From NCBI GenBank assembly GCA_027257055.1, contig JAPVLO010000182.1, forward strand, positions 7,440,001 through 7,504,000: a DNA stretch of 64,000 bases, read 5' to 3'. The position numbers and the translations under genes were made by a program. Below, in pieces: positions 24,481 through 36,450 of the stretch. Under the pieces are notes generated by a model, which made no database searches, was not told where the DNA came from, and worked only from the letters and a program-made list of their open reading frames with translations. The DNA is from Cephalopachus bancanus (Eukaryota; Chordata; Mammalia; Primates; Tarsiidae). Positions within the stretch are counted from its first letter, which is position 1; the number at the start of each line of letters is the position of its first letter.

Positions 24481-24600
24481 ATGATAGTCTAAATGTGCCC
24501 TTCACAGATAACTTCCAGACTCAGCGGTCAAGTGACTTCCCAAGATCACAGTCAGTGAGCAGGAGAGCTGGTCAGAATCCCAGTCCAATCCACTCTAGCT
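24481..24600 (-). repeat. MIR
   Basis: CAAGTGACTTCCCAAGATCA and GTCAGAATCCCAGTCCAATC in antisense MIR order. Confidence 0.7.
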
Positions 24601-24807
24601 GAATGCACTTTTCATTTCGTCCCATTTTGGGAGATTATATCTCATTTCCAAGCAAAATCCAGCTAGGAACCCAAATCTCCAGGGTCGTCCCTGAAATAGC
24701 TCGTTGGGGTTACTGCTCACTGCTAACATTCCAACCATTGTCCCTCTCGAGCTGTCCAGACAGAAAGGGGGGAGGAGTGCTCCATTCCAAGTGCTCCTAA
24801 CAACAGC

Positions 24808-25065
24808 TAATGGGAGCCAACACTTACTGAGCACTTTGCTGGGCACCACGCTTAGAGCTCATATGCGTCAGCTCATCCAATGATCTCAACCAACATGTAA
24901 GACAGGCATGGTGATGTTCATTTTACAGATGAGAATGAAGCTCAAAGCACCTAAAAAATGAGGCTTCAGCTCCCACAACTGGTAAGAGGTGACGGAAGGA
25001 TTGGTGTCCAGCTCTGTCCTCCATCAAAAGCACTGCTCTGAACCACTGGCTTTTAAAAACCATAT
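24808..25065 (-). repeat. MIR, long copy
   Basis: ACACTTACTGAGCACTTTGC, TTCATTTTACAGATGAGAAT and a core at AAGCACTGCTCTGAACCACT; one of the longest MIRs in the window. Confidence 0.75.
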
Positions 25066-25067
25066 CG

Positions 25068-25212
25068 TTGTGGTTCCAGCTACTTGGAAGGCTGAGGCGG
25101 AAGCATCGCCGGAGCCCAGCAGTCGAGGCTGCGGTGGCCATGAGCGTGCCACTGCACTCCAGCCTGGGCGACAGAGTGAGACTCCACCTCAACCCCCCCC
25201 CCAAAAAACAAA
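25068..25212 (+). repeat. Alu right arm with C9 in its tail
   Basis: Begins GTGGTTCCAGCTACTTGG, so 5' truncated. The tail reads CTCAACCCCCCCCCAAAAAA, an odd poly-C run. Confidence 0.85.
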
Positions 25213-26783
25213 GTAAGTGCAGAGCCTGGGGAAACACACTCGGGCTGACCATGAGGAATCCTTAATACGTAACCAGCTATCTCTGCCTAGCCATGAGACT
25301 CCCACAGTGGGGACTTCCGAGTTGAGTTTCTAGTTCTTTTGCCCAAACTCTTATTGGGGTCTGGGGAAAAGGTAGGAAGAACAGTGAAGAAGCAGATATT
25401 CTGGTTTAATGGGGGAGAGAAAACAGGTGTGTTTTTGTAACCAAAGAGACGGTAAAAGTTACACCCTGCCTTCGAGAGCTACAGAAGAAATTCTCTGCTG
25501 TTCTTCAATTCTTCCACCACCCTGTCACCGTTTCACTAACACGGCTTGCATCCCATGGACCTTAAATTTAGCAGTCATCTCTGTAAATTGGGATTTATCG
25601 TTACAAAATCCCTTTCCTGAACTGAGAAAAGTAATGAGCACAGCCGGCTCTTGGGGCCGTCTAGAAATTAAGGCCGCCCAAAAGCAGAAACACTGAAGCC
25701 TTCCACAGGCAAGACACGAGGTACTTTTCCCACGCCTCTCTCCCTCCCTGGGCATGAATGTCTTTTGCGCTCAAGGGAACATCAGGAAATGGTATACACT
25801 TGGCAGGCGAGACAGGTGCCAAAGTCTAGAAAAGGCGTGAGGTGGTTGGTGCTGGAGGGGCCCAAGAGGCAGGGACCCGGCCAACAGGGTGTGTTGCTTG
25901 TCCTCCAGACCTACCACTGATTATGACTTTGTGCTTCTCCGGGAGTCAAAACTTCTCGACATCACACACTTGAATCCTAACCTCAGATTCCTTTTTAGTA
26001 AGAGCAGCGTCCCTGAGCCGCCCCCAGGTTCATGTGCAAAGAGCAAGGCCATGGCGGCGGCAGTAATCCACCGCTTGACGACAAACGTGTTTCTGCTCCG
26101 CCCGAGCAGCTTCCGGCATGGAACACCCACCCGTCGCTTGTCTCTGGAGCCTCTGTAGCTACTGCCCTTAACCACACACCCATTGTTTCCGAGAGAGAGA
26201 AATTCACGTTGGCTTTGGTGGAGCATTTAGAAAAGAGACAAGATTAAACTACTTGACCTTGAGTTTAACTCCAGAACAGCCTCACTCCGCATATGGGATT
26301 CTACATATTGATTTCAAAATCTGCTTTGTTCTTGGGAAGGAAGACTAAAATAGAGCTTAAAAGCACTTATTCTTGAATGCTCCAAATAACTTGCTTCTTT
26401 GTTCCCAGATGCACTCACTTCTGCCGTAAGGACATGTCCGTGTCTTGCTTTCTGGCAAGTATCCTTCAGTGCAGCGATGCCTTTTGTTTTGTTCTGTTCG
26501 GACTTCTGAGAGGCCGGGGGTGTGCGGCACATCAGAACTGCAAGCCTGTGTGTTCACCGGTTTCATTTCCAATCTCTCCTCAGGGTGTATAAGAGTATTG
26601 GGTCTCTCTACAGTGCATTTCAGTATACAAAGGCCCGGTTGGGGTCAGAGGGCAAGGTGGCTCTGTAAAAAGATCAAGGGCTTTGGAGCCTGTGACCTCT
26701 GGCAAACCACATAACCTGAGTCGATTTACTTATTTGCAAAACTTGAAGAAAATTCTACCGATATGGCTGGGTTGTGGGAAGGC
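25213..26783. other. Unique intergenic DNA
   Basis: Several small ORFs (25,409-26,250) on both strands without domains. A MIR-like stretch may occur near 25,900-25,990. No gene, RNA or promoter that I can support. Confidence 0.4.
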
Positions 26784-27160
26784 TGTTATTTGTTTGCCTG
26801 GGCTGCCGTAACAAAATTCCATGACTAGATGGCTTTAAACAATTTATTTTCTCAGTTCTGGAAGCTAGAACATCAATGTGTCAGCAGGCTTGGTTTCTCC
26901 TGCGTGCTCTCCCCTTGCAGGTGGACGCCTTGCCGATGAGTCCATGGTCCTGGATCTTTGCTCCGTGCTCTCATGTGCCTGGTCCTCAATTTCCTTTTTA
27001 TAAGGACAACAGTCAGATGGCATTAAGGGCCCATTCTAAACACCTCATGCTAACTTAATTACCTCTCTAAAGACCTTATCTCCAATATTATTATATTCTG
27101 AGGTACTGGGGGATAGGGCTTCAACATATAAATTTGGGGGGATATAATACAGCCATAACA
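26784..27160 (-). mobile_element. Solo LTR of MLT1 type (ERVL-MaLR)
   Basis: Reverse orientation. Order of blocks: CCTGGGCTGCCGTAACAAAA, TTTATTTTCTCAGTTCTGGA, CTTTTTATAAGGACAACAGT, TAATTACCTCTCTAAAGACC and GATAATACAGCC-like end (GGGGGGATATAATACAGCC). Length about 375 bp fits an MLT1 LTR. No internal retroviral sequence is present; it is a recombined solo LTR. Confidence 0.85.
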
Positions 27161-27240
27161 AAGACTAAATGACAAAGCAGGAATCTAAAAAAGTCTCACT
27201 TTTCCCCTTTCTTTGCATAGGGAAAGAGGTTGCGCTTTTG
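27161..27240. other. Short unique spacer
   Basis: Nothing recognised. Confidence 0.4.
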
Positions 27241-27500
27241 AAACCATAAAGACATCATTTCAATTCCTGCTTCTATTATTTGCTAATTATGTGAATTCGG
27301 GCAAGTTGCTTACCCAGTTTCATCATCTGTAAAACAGGGTTTAAAAATACCTCCATCGAAAGGGTTGTTGTGACAATAAAATGCTGAGTGTGTGAAGTGC
27401 CTCAGAGTTTCTGGAAGGGCTCCACAGAATGTGTCTGCCATTTAGTTGCATTATTTCTTCCCAACAGTAATTGTGATTAATGCTTCCTATCTGCCTCTTT
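27241..27500 (+). repeat. MIR
   Basis: TTCAATTCCTGCTTCTATTA, GGGCAAGTTGCTTACCCAGT and AAAGGGTTGTTGTGACAATA in MIR order. Confidence 0.75.
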
Positions 27501-28173
27501 TTGTTAATGTGCTTTGACGAGCAGGTCTGGGAACTAAATGGTCACAAATCTCTACCCTAGAGATTTCAAGAAACATTTCTTGATTGGCTGAACCAAGCAG
27601 CGGAGGTGGGGGATACAACAGCCCCCACGGGGACTTACTCTCATGCCCACGCACGAACCCAGCCCAGACTCCACGGCATCAGACTGTCTTCCTCCTTGTA
27701 TGGCAACCATGTCCTTCCAGGTCCCTTAGCCTAGCTTGTGATAGGCTTTCCTTTATGACAGGAGTCACAGGCAGACCATCCTGGAGAGCACTGTCCAGAA
27801 AGGCCGCAAGACAGGAAAGGAGGAGGCTACCCAGCAAGGGAGGTGGTCTCGGGAGGGGACTAGGCTGCAAAGGTGTTTGAACTGATGCGTCTAGTCAGGG
27901 AAGGCCTCTCGACTAAAGCCCTGCCTTCAGTTTCAACCATTACACACCAGGAAGATGAAAAGGAACCCCCAAATACATAAAAGCAATTCCTATGACACAT
28001 AGCCATATTGTTAGTTACAGTAATACTACCCCAGAAGTGATCTGTGGGCTTGTGCCAATCCACAAACCATTTGCTACTCATCCACAATAAGCTATAAAAA
28101 TTGAGAGTAAGCATTTAGATATGCTAATAACAGTCGACAAAAAATTTATGTCTGTTGAATCTATAACAAAAGT
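27501..28173. other. Unique intergenic DNA
   Basis: A 98-aa ORF at 27,584-27,880 is GC-rich and lacks support. No gene seen. Confidence 0.4.
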
Positions 28174-28470
28174 GTTGCCGGGCACGGCGGCTCATGCCTG
28201 TAATCTCAGCACTTTGGGAGGCAGAGGCAAGAGGACTGCCTGAGCCCTGGGGTTTGAGACCAGCCTGGGCAACTTGTTGAGAGCTTGTTTCTATAATAAT
28301 AATTTTTAAAAAGCCAGGCGTGGTGATGTGCACCTGTGGTTCCAGCTACTTGGAAGGTTGAGGTGGAAGGATCGCCTAAGCCCAGCAGGTTGAGGCTGAG
28401 GTGGCCATGAACATGCCACTGCATTCCAGACTGGGCAGTGAGACTCCATCTCCAAAAAAAAAAAAAAAAA
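28174..28470 (+). repeat. Alu, full length
   Basis: GCCGGGCACGGCGGCTCATG start, TATAATAATAATTTTTAAAA linker, A18 tail. Confidence 0.9.
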
Positions 28471-29539
28471 AGCTTGTCTTTTTACTTTTCGAGAAACTCA
28501 GTTTTATTGTATTTTGCAAAAGTATTGGCCCATGGCAACTAGTCCTTCAGCACAGACAGCGCAAGCACTGTGCCACAAGCTTCTAAATAAATATCTGAGT
28601 ATGAACTAATATCATAACTCAGTGGGACCTAAACATGTGCCACTCCAAAATAAAAAATACAGTAACATCACAGGTTTTTAATGTTTTTTTTGCATTTAAT
28701 CCTAAAAGAGAAGAAAAAATGAGTCTTCTTTTTCTATAAGAAATCTAGTCCAATTCGGTTTCCAGGGTACAGTGCAGTCAACTCTCACAGTGGAAGCGAT
28801 CAGTGTTCAGTGGGTTTTATTCAAGTGTTTGTGCGGCCTACAGACAAGAACTGGAGGGCATCAGCGGGAAGAACTGTGAATCTGAGTCAGAGACCCTGGA
28901 TTCAAATCCTGGCTTTATGCTTAAAAGCTTTTTGACGCCGGGTAAGTCATAACCTTATTGAACCAGTTTCCATAACTACAAAATGTGGAGCGTCAGAGTG
29001 TCTGCCTCCTCTATAAAGCATTGTGAAATTCAAATGAGATGTCTGTGGAAAGTGCCTCATCAAGCACCAAGTGCAGCGGAAGTCCATAATAGAGTCAGTA
29101 TCTCAAGCCCAGCTTTCAGAAAGTCGACAGTCACTGCAGAGGGATGATGCAGTGCAGTAACAAAACTGACTGGACTTGACATTCTTCAGATATTGTTCAT
29201 CCAAGACTTACCAAATTAGAAAGCGTTGCCTTCCAAGTTCCTGTGCAGGGACACCCTCTGATTTTCTAAGGAGTGCGTTGGGTGTGCTTGGTTCCATCCC
29301 TCCAGGCCTCTGGCGCCACAGTGGACACAAGGCAGGCAGGGGAGGGCGCATGGCGCCTGCTCTTGCGGTCCTCACAGCGACAGGTGCTGCCAGGGGCAGG
29401 CTCCAGGGGGCCTGTGGATTGGCAAGGGCTCGAGGAGAGCAACCCTTCCCCACCTGCACGTGTACCCCAAGACCCCTCTCCCAAGGACACATACTCAAAA
29501 CTGCGCCATTTCCTTGCTGCACTGGTAAGAGAAGACCAG
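28471..29539. other. Unique DNA beyond the putative LRIG2 end, with a MIR and a GC-rich block
   Basis: A plus-strand MIR spans about 28,865-29,090 (CTGGATTCAAATCCTGGCTT). At about 29,270-29,480 there is a short GC-rich, CpG-containing block with overlapping ORFs of 100-133 aa in several frames, which I do not accept as genes. Confidence 0.5.
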
Positions 29540-29560
29540 AAAATCACCACATATTTCAGC

Positions 29561-29566
29561 TTTATT
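29561..29566 (-). terminator. LRIG2: Candidate polyadenylation signal AATAAA
   Basis: On the minus strand AATAAA is followed within 20 bases by AATATGTGGTGATTTTCTGG, a GT/T-rich stretch of the kind bound by CstF. Beyond it the DNA becomes GC-rich, which fits a transcript end. AATAAA is common by chance, so this is a candidate only. Confidence 0.35.
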
Positions 29567-30030
29567 GAAGGCAGATTACAGTAGACAAACAAGTAAACAA
29601 AGACATGCTCTATAAAATATACATTCTTATGTGTGAGAAAATATACACAGATACCAGGAATGGCCACACTGAATAATGACTTGGCTTAGACCTCCTTTAG
29701 GTACAGCTAAGATCAGAGCTGCTCAGACTGACACCACCAGGGTGAGGACGAGAGGTGAGAAGACAGAACAGAGGAAAGCAGAGGGCAGACGGAGGTCTCT
29801 CGATGCCACATTCAGCAGCCAAGAGATACTCCAAGACTACTGGAGCACCTGATGATCAATTGCTCTTTCAAGACAGTTACAGTGGGTAAAAGATCACTCC
29901 GCTCCCTGAATCTGAAAACAGGCATAGTCAAGCTGTTTCTTTACTGTCACCCTATCCCTGGGAGTTTACTGGGACTGCTAAGAAACCATTCAACAAGTAG
30001 CCTTGAGGGAGCAGGTCAACAGCTTACTCT

Positions 30031-30080
30031 TAAGACTCTCTCTCTCTCTGTCTCTCTCTGTCTCTCTCTCTCTCTCTCCT
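30031..30080 (+). repeat. (TC)n/(TCTCTG)n microsatellite
   Basis: About 45 bp of CT dinucleotides with three interspersed CTG interruptions, inside the putative 3' UTR (GA-rich in the transcript). Confidence 0.9.
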
Positions 30081-30373
30081 ACACACACCTACTTTACTAC
30101 TCACAAAACCTCCAGATGATCTTTGGGTTTTCAGGTGTTTTGTTAAATGCTCTTTGTAATGTATCTCTTGGTTCAGAACTTGTTACTTCTATAAACAAAC
30201 CAGGCTGTTGTCCAAGTAAGAAAATAAGAAAATCAAGGCAAACTGATGTTGGTTGAGACTGCAATCCAAACAAATAAACTTAAGGTGGAAAATTAGGGGG
30301 ACAAAGCATCGGCCAAACTGAAGTGAGAAAGAGACCGTGTGATCGAAAAATCAAACATTACTTGCAGGTTGCC

Positions 30374-30412
30374 AAAACAAAAACAAACAAACAAACAAAA
30401 TATATATATATT
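30374..30412 (+). repeat. (CAAA)n-(TA)n simple repeat
   Basis: AAACAAACAAACAAACAAAA runs into ATATATATATATTA. Confidence 0.85.
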
Positions 30413-30517
30413 AGCTCAATCTTCTAAGGTCCAAGTGTTTGCACAATTACCTCCATAATCTGCATCAAGAAGCAAAAACAGACAGGGAGGATGGTGCATA
30501 AAATAACAGCGAATTGG

Positions 30518-30811
30518 CCGGGCGTGGTGGCTCAGCCTATAATACCAGCACTTTGGGAGGCTGAGGCAAGTGGGTTGCCTGAGCCCTTGGGTTCAAGACC
30601 AGCCCAGGCAACTTGGCAAGACCTCGTCTCTACAATAAATCAAACAAAAAAATTTAACCGGGTGTGATAGTGCATGCCTATAGTTCCAGCTTCTTGGAAG
30701 GCTGAGGCGGAAGGATCACCTGAGCCCAGCAGGTTGAGGCTGTGCTGGCCATGAGCATGCCACTGCACTCCAGCCCGGGTGAAAGAATGAGACTCCAATT
30801 AAAAAAGAAAA
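30518..30811 (+). repeat. Alu, full length, in the putative 3' UTR
   Basis: GGCCGGGCGTGGTGGCTCAG start and AAAAAAGAAAAATGG tail. It would be antisense in the LRIG2 transcript. Confidence 0.9.
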
Positions 30812-31139
30812 ATGGTTACAAAATAGAACGCCACAATTCCAACTCCATTCCAGTTGGAGTCCCACAGAGAAGAAAAAAAGAAGAAAAATCGGAGTAAAAG
30901 GGAGAGTTATAACACTATAGGCTTAACTTTTTTAGTATGGTAATGCTATTTATGTTAGAAACTACTTAAAGACTTTCTCTGAAGAATGAGTCCAGAATTC
31001 CATGTGTTTAGCCATGAATACAGATCAGACCCCTTTTGTCCACCAAAGTCCAGAATTCTTTAGTTTACAAAAAGACCTGAAGTGCTCTAAACTAAATACA
31101 AAGGATTTTGAAAGATAAAGTTTTAAAACAATCAGAATG

Positions 31140-31300
31140 CTTCTGGAGATTTCCAACGATATGATGGAAAGAGACCTTAAAGGTCATCTTGCCCATATTC
31201 TATCACCATGGAGAAATTTCTTCAATACTATTAACAGATGATTACTTAGCTTCCGCATGTACCTTTACCTGCAAAGCCTGATGATTCCCATTGTCAAATA
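31140..31300. repeat. Old interspersed repeat, unassigned
   Basis: GGAAAGAGACCTTAAAGGTC resembles the block at 32,745 (GGAAAGGGACTTAAAGCACC), so the two are probably copies of one ancient family. Confidence 0.4.
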
Positions 31301-32714
31301 AATGTGTTAGAGTTAGCTTATACAGAATTATCAGCGAGTATATAATGCACTTTCTTGGATATGACTCCATCCCCTGGAATAAAACCCCATTTCATATTAT
31401 AACCCTTTAAGCAGCTAAAGACTTCTATCACCTCTCTCTTTTCACAGGAAAACGGATAACAAAACACAAACTGCTTGACATCTTACTGTTCCTTTTACAA
31501 TGCCACACAGGCAATGAAAGCAACATGTTTGCAAACATGAGTTATTCTGAGGTGGCATTTTAGGGGTAACTGTACACTGGACTGGGCTTTCTGATATTTC
31601 CTTCCTAGAGAGTGGCTTGCAAAGCAGGGAGAGTACTTTAGAAGTTGCTGAGGGACAGAAAGTCGATGGCTGAAGTGTGGATCCCAAGCCAGTAAGGCTT
31701 TGAGTTCAAGCAAAATGCTATTCTTTCTTTCAGGCAGACTCGGAGAATCAACCCGAGAGGGACACAAACACATTAAGAGAAGGTATGCATCTCTACCAAA
31801 ATGAAGTGGCCACTGGTGTGTGTGGGGGTTGGGGGATACTTCTCTCCACATCTCGGCTTGCATCCCTGATTAAATTAGCATTAGGCAGACAATACACTGC
31901 TAGGAAAAAACACTACTGAGTCACTAATTCTGATTCAGAGGGTTAAAACAATGCTTGGTCGAAAACATATGCATTCACGAAAAGTTTCTTTGCCTAGGAC
32001 TAGAATTTATTAATATGTATATATACTTAAGACCAGAGACAGGCTCTTCACATTTGAAAAATATTCCTGACGAGTTATTTAGGCAGGCTGGGAACATCTT
32101 GGGAGGACATGTCACCATCTGAGTGGACGCAACGGAGAATACCCTGGCCTCTCAGGAGACCGGACTGGCAGCACGGGCAGCAAGAGCCGCAGCGAAGGCA
32201 GAGGCAGCACTCCCACGTGAAGACTTTCCAAGAGAACCAGCTCACAGCCTCCTCCCGCTCCCTCACACATGACAGCTGATGCTCACTGGCATAACCTCTG
32301 GCAGCCCCGCTCTAACTCCAGCTTTTCCACTCAGAAAACCGATCAGAATTTGAGTAAGAACACTCTAATGACAGGGATAACTCTGAATACAGGAGAAAGG
32401 TGAGTCTCGAAGCAGCTCCTAACTGGCTGCAGCACACCTCCCAGCAGACTCTGATGCTCTGGTATGCTAGAACACTAGCATTCACACCTGCCACTCAAAA
32501 ATGATGTTTTCCAATGGAGTCAAGATTCTTTATGTTGACTGAACTGTTTAGAAGCAGAATACTTTTTTCTTCTCACGAGTATTTTTAGACCTTCACTCCT
32601 GCCAATCTGGCTCAAGTCACTGCAACCAGAATCACTCTTGTCCTGCCCTAACAAACATTTCATGAAAACAGCTTTTTGTTAAAGTCCTATAATCCTCCCT
32701 GGTTTCTAGAGGGA

Positions 32715-32915
32715 ATTACAGAGTCACAGAATGTTACAGCTGGAAAGGGACTTAAAGCACCTAGAAAAATGCCCTCATTTCGTAAATGAGTAAATCGAGC
32801 CTACAGAAAAAAAGGGACTCATCCTTGTAACAGCTAGTAACAAGCAGAGCCAGGAGGAGAACCGGGTCTCTTAATTTAAAGTCTGTCTAATACAAATGAC
32901 ACTATAACCACCTAA
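32715..32915 (-). repeat. Ancient MIR/L2-class relic
   Basis: ATGTTACAGCTGGAAAGGGA, CCTCATTTCGTAAATGAGTA and AGCAGAGCCAGGAGGAGAAC follow a known old-mammalian repeat order. Confidence 0.5.
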
Positions 32916-33737
32916 GAACGAAGAGGAATCACAGACTGAAGGAATAAGAAAATCATCCTATTTAAGAAGTTCTAAGTGAAAAAGAACAGAGGCTGACATT
33001 TTAAAGAGGAAAAAGAAAGGTGTGGCAGTGCTAAATAGCTAAAGATGTGCTGTTGCCCTTGGAGAAAACTTAGACTTAAAAATAAATACAAAATTCAGCT
33101 AAACTTTCTGACAAAAAGCTGAGAAATTACTCGAATTCAGAACCCTTGAAATACACATGGACTTTTACAATAAATATTTTTATTTAAGTGACTGAAATCA
33201 TCTAGTAATTAATACTAGATCTAGAGAAGACAATCAGACATCCTGTGTAAGAAAATCTGAAAGCGCAAAGCAAAATTTTAGTCCATGACATTCCATTAGT
33301 GTGTTTTTGTTTACATAAAGCTCCTTTATGTAAGAAAACTTTTTGGCTTAAATAATCACTTGTACAAAACAAGGATCACTCCAAAGCTTTACAGTGTAAG
33401 AACTTCTGTTCTATTCCCAAGAGCACTCTTCCCTTGTTAAGATATACTGTGCATTGGTAAAAGAGAGATAAGCAAAACAAACACAGAAAAAAAGCCATCT
33501 TTGGTTTTCTTGTCAATGAAGTACTTTGCTAAAAGAAGATACTCCCACTCAGAGAAAGCACAAAATGAATACAGCCAAAAATACTAAAACCCACTCTGGT
33601 ATTTCAACACTATGTTGTAACATCCAGACAATTTTCCAACTGTTCTTCAAGATGGAAAACTCAGATCCTGATGAAGATGGATCTGCGTCCCAACGTAAAA
33701 GTCAGATGGGCCAACTGGTCCAGAAAGCAGCTTTCTG

Positions 33738-33933
33738 CCAGGCACAGTAGCTCATGCCTGTAATCTCAGAACTTTGAGAGGCTGAGGTGAGTGGATTGCC
33801 TGAGCCCACGGGTTCGAGACCCGCCTGGGCAACTTGGCGAGACTTCATCTCTACAATAATCAAAAAATTAGCTGGACATGTTGGCACGCACCTGTAATCC
33901 CAGCTACTTGGAAGGCTGGGACAGAAGGATCAC
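33738..33933 (+). repeat. Alu, 3' truncated, inside the relic
   Basis: GCCAGGCACAGTAGCTCATG to GGGACAGAAGGATCA; stops mid right arm without an A tail. Confidence 0.85.
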
Positions 33934-34078
33934 ACTACATGGTAAAAGCACAGAAGAGGAAGAAGAGGTGTTGCAAAGGCTACAACAATTCAAGAGGACC
34001 CACAAGAACCAGGTAAAAACAGAGAAGATGTTTTGGATGATAGTAGTGGTAGTGAGTCTGTAACAGAGTGAGCTTACT

Positions 34079-34371
34079 TATTTTATTTTTTTTGAGTTGG
34101 AGTCTCACTCTGTCACCCAGACTGGAGTGCGGTGGCCGGGAGCAGCCACTACAGCCTCGACCTGCTGGGCTCCGGCGATCCTTCCGCCTCAGCCTTTCAA
34201 GCAGCTGGAACTACGGCGTGCGCTACCACGCCCGGCTAATTTTTTTGGATTTATTGTAGAGGTGAGGTCTCGCCAAGTTGCCCAGGCGGGTCTCGAACCC
34301 GCGGGCTCAGGCAATCCACTCACCTCAGCCTCCCAAAGCGCAGGATTACAGGTTGAGCCACCGAGCCCAGC
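34079..34371 (-). repeat. Young Alu inside the relic, clean target duplication
   Basis: GAGCTTACTTATTTTA before and GAGCTTACGTATTTTA after. CpG-rich reverse copy ending CACCGAGCCCAGCT. Confidence 0.92.
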
Positions 34372-34502
34372 TGAGCTTACGTATTTTAGACAAACTGAAA
34401 ACATGACAGGAAGTGAGCAAAGAGAAAACTAAAGCTTGGACAGTAGTTGGCCAAGGCAATCCATATAGCAGTAATTTCAGATTCAGTTTTGGTGGCAGAT
34501 TT

Positions 34503-34538
34503 TAACCTTAATAATGAGGTTATAACCTTAATAATGAG
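34503..34538 (+). repeat. 20-bp tandem duplication
   Basis: TAACCTTAATAATGAG occurs twice with a 20-bp period. Confidence 0.85.
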
Positions 34539-36450
34539 ACCTGAATACAGAAAGTAAATATGCATCGTCAGCAAGACTTCCCAGAAGGCAAGTGGAAAAC
34601 CCACCATCTGCGTCAATGCTTGCAAGGCCATCTAGCCCAGAATGAAACGCAACTGAAGCATTAATGACAGTCCTGCCTGCCAGAGGTCAGAGAAGGCCAA
34701 GAAGCAGGAGCCCAGACCATTGGAGAACCAGAGTGATAACTGCAAAGAGGTTGCCTCCAAATCCGTGGCACGAAAATTCAAAGATTTCATGATACTATGC
34801 CATGGCAGAATTTTGAGCAGCTTCTGGTAAACGAGACTGAGAGCTTTTCTAGAACTCAGAAACACTGAGACAGCAAATAACAGTTGTAAAGTGGGCATCT
34901 TTTTGCAGCTTCTGGAACAAATGCCCTTCTAGGAGAACGTTCTTCAGACAACCAGAAATGGTGAATCTGGGGCTCAGACTGTAGGATCCAACCATAGCCC
35001 TGGATGTCATGGCAAGAAGAATTCATCCTGGAGAGTATGTGCTGAGAGACAGCACCTCTGACGGAAATCAGTTGACATCTGAGACACCAAGCAGCACTGT
35101 CACTTTAGAAAGTGAACAAGGAGGACTCAGACATATGTTTCACCTTCTGAGCAAGCAGGTGTGAGAACTTATTTCAGTACCAACAGAATTCCTGTTTGCA
35201 GAATTTTAAATACTGGTTTAAATAATACATATATCTGCAGCAGCTTGGAGAACATTAAGGCAGATCATAACAAGACTTGCTGACTCAAGGAACCTTACGG
35301 ACAGTGTAGGGTACAGCTTTGGAAAGGTCCACTTTTGAGTGACGCTTATACAAAGTAATAACCCTCACTGAATCATTGGTTCCTGAAGGAATGACTGAAC
35401 TTCCTCCAATCAATTTCCATTCTAGAATAAAAGGAAACATTCCCCCCCAAAAAAGAAGATATTCCCCAAACAAGTTTTCCTGTGTGCATACGGCTATGAC
35501 AGGACTGCCTGACTCTGAAAGCCTTTTTATGCTCAAAATGGAGCATAAAAAGCTCCTAGCACTTGTAAACAGATGGCAAATGATTAGATGTATGAACCTC
35601 TAGGCATGAAGAAAGTGGTTAATTACACCAAGACTGTCTGTGTGTACACAATCACTAAGTACCCTTTCTCTGTACATATACTTCTTAACAATAACTTTTT
35701 AAACATTAAAATTTTTAGATCTTATAAACCAAGTTATACAAAACCTGCCTGTGATCTGAGAAGCTACTGTCAATATTATAACTGGATATATAACTTTGGC
35801 ATATCAAAAATATTTACATTACAGCCAACACATATGATCAATGAATAGAAAATTTATAATGCACATATATTTACAACAAGATCCCTGGGCATCAGGGACT
35901 AAAAAAAAGTTCACAAGACTACAATAACCTTTGGCCTAGTACCAGTTGGTCAAGCCTGGGACTCTTGCCAGACCTTGACTATCAAAGCCCCAGTCTCAAC
36001 CACCTGCCCACAGCACTGAAGAATCCCAGGCACACTTCCCAGAGGGCTCCGAGTTACTTTTGCTGCTGGGAAGGCAAAGCAGAGCATCACAGGAGTGCTG
36101 TTTTCTCAAGACCACTCTGAGGACTAGGACGATCCGGCCTGTGGAGCAGCAATGAGACTCTTCCCAACAGGCACCTGCATGCCTGGTGCATCCCTGAGCA
36201 CCTATCAAGAAGCCACTTGTTCCGAATCTTCCCTCTGCTGGGGCTGCACGTCTCAGTCAGATGTGCCCTCTTCTGTCAGCGTGACCCTTTCTCTATCATG
36301 TGTAAGCCCAAACAAACGTGTGACCTACCTTGAGTAATCGTAAACAAAGAGTAAAGCAAATGCTGACTTGGGGGTTTCTTCTGAACTCTGAGGTAGTAAA
36401 TACAAAATGAATTAATGAGTCTCTGCCTAGATTTCATCTTGAAGTGAGTT

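Larger units (their letters stand above)
33526..35215 (+). pseudogene. Coding-like degenerate relic, source unknown
   Basis: Three protein-like stretches lie collinearly: MENSDPDEDGSASQRKSQ near 33,651; EEEEVLQRLQQFKRTHKNQ near 33,958, continuing after a one-base shift as DVLDDSSGSESV; and QRSEKAKKQEPRPLENQ near 34,682, followed after a shift by NFEQLLVNETESFSRTQ near 34,809. Stops and shifts between them, and two Alus inserted at 33,738 and 34,079, indicate a dead retrocopy or old coding fragment. I do not recognise the parent gene. It is antisense to LRIG2. Confidence 0.45.
29540..36450 (-). other. LRIG2: Probable long LRIG2 3' UTR
   Basis: Nearly 7 kb follows the stop codon with low repeat content (three Alus and small relics) and A/T-rich composition. 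It runs to an AATAAA followed by a GT-rich element. Several other TTTATT strings on the plus strand (about 28,504, 28,814, 31,998 and 33,177) could serve as alternative ends. The extent is inference; no transcript evidence is available here. Confidence 0.4.

Noticed and set aside
29176..29667. Overlapping ORFs of 100-133 codons on both strands
   Set aside because: Short GC-rich block; frames disagree and no domain is visible.
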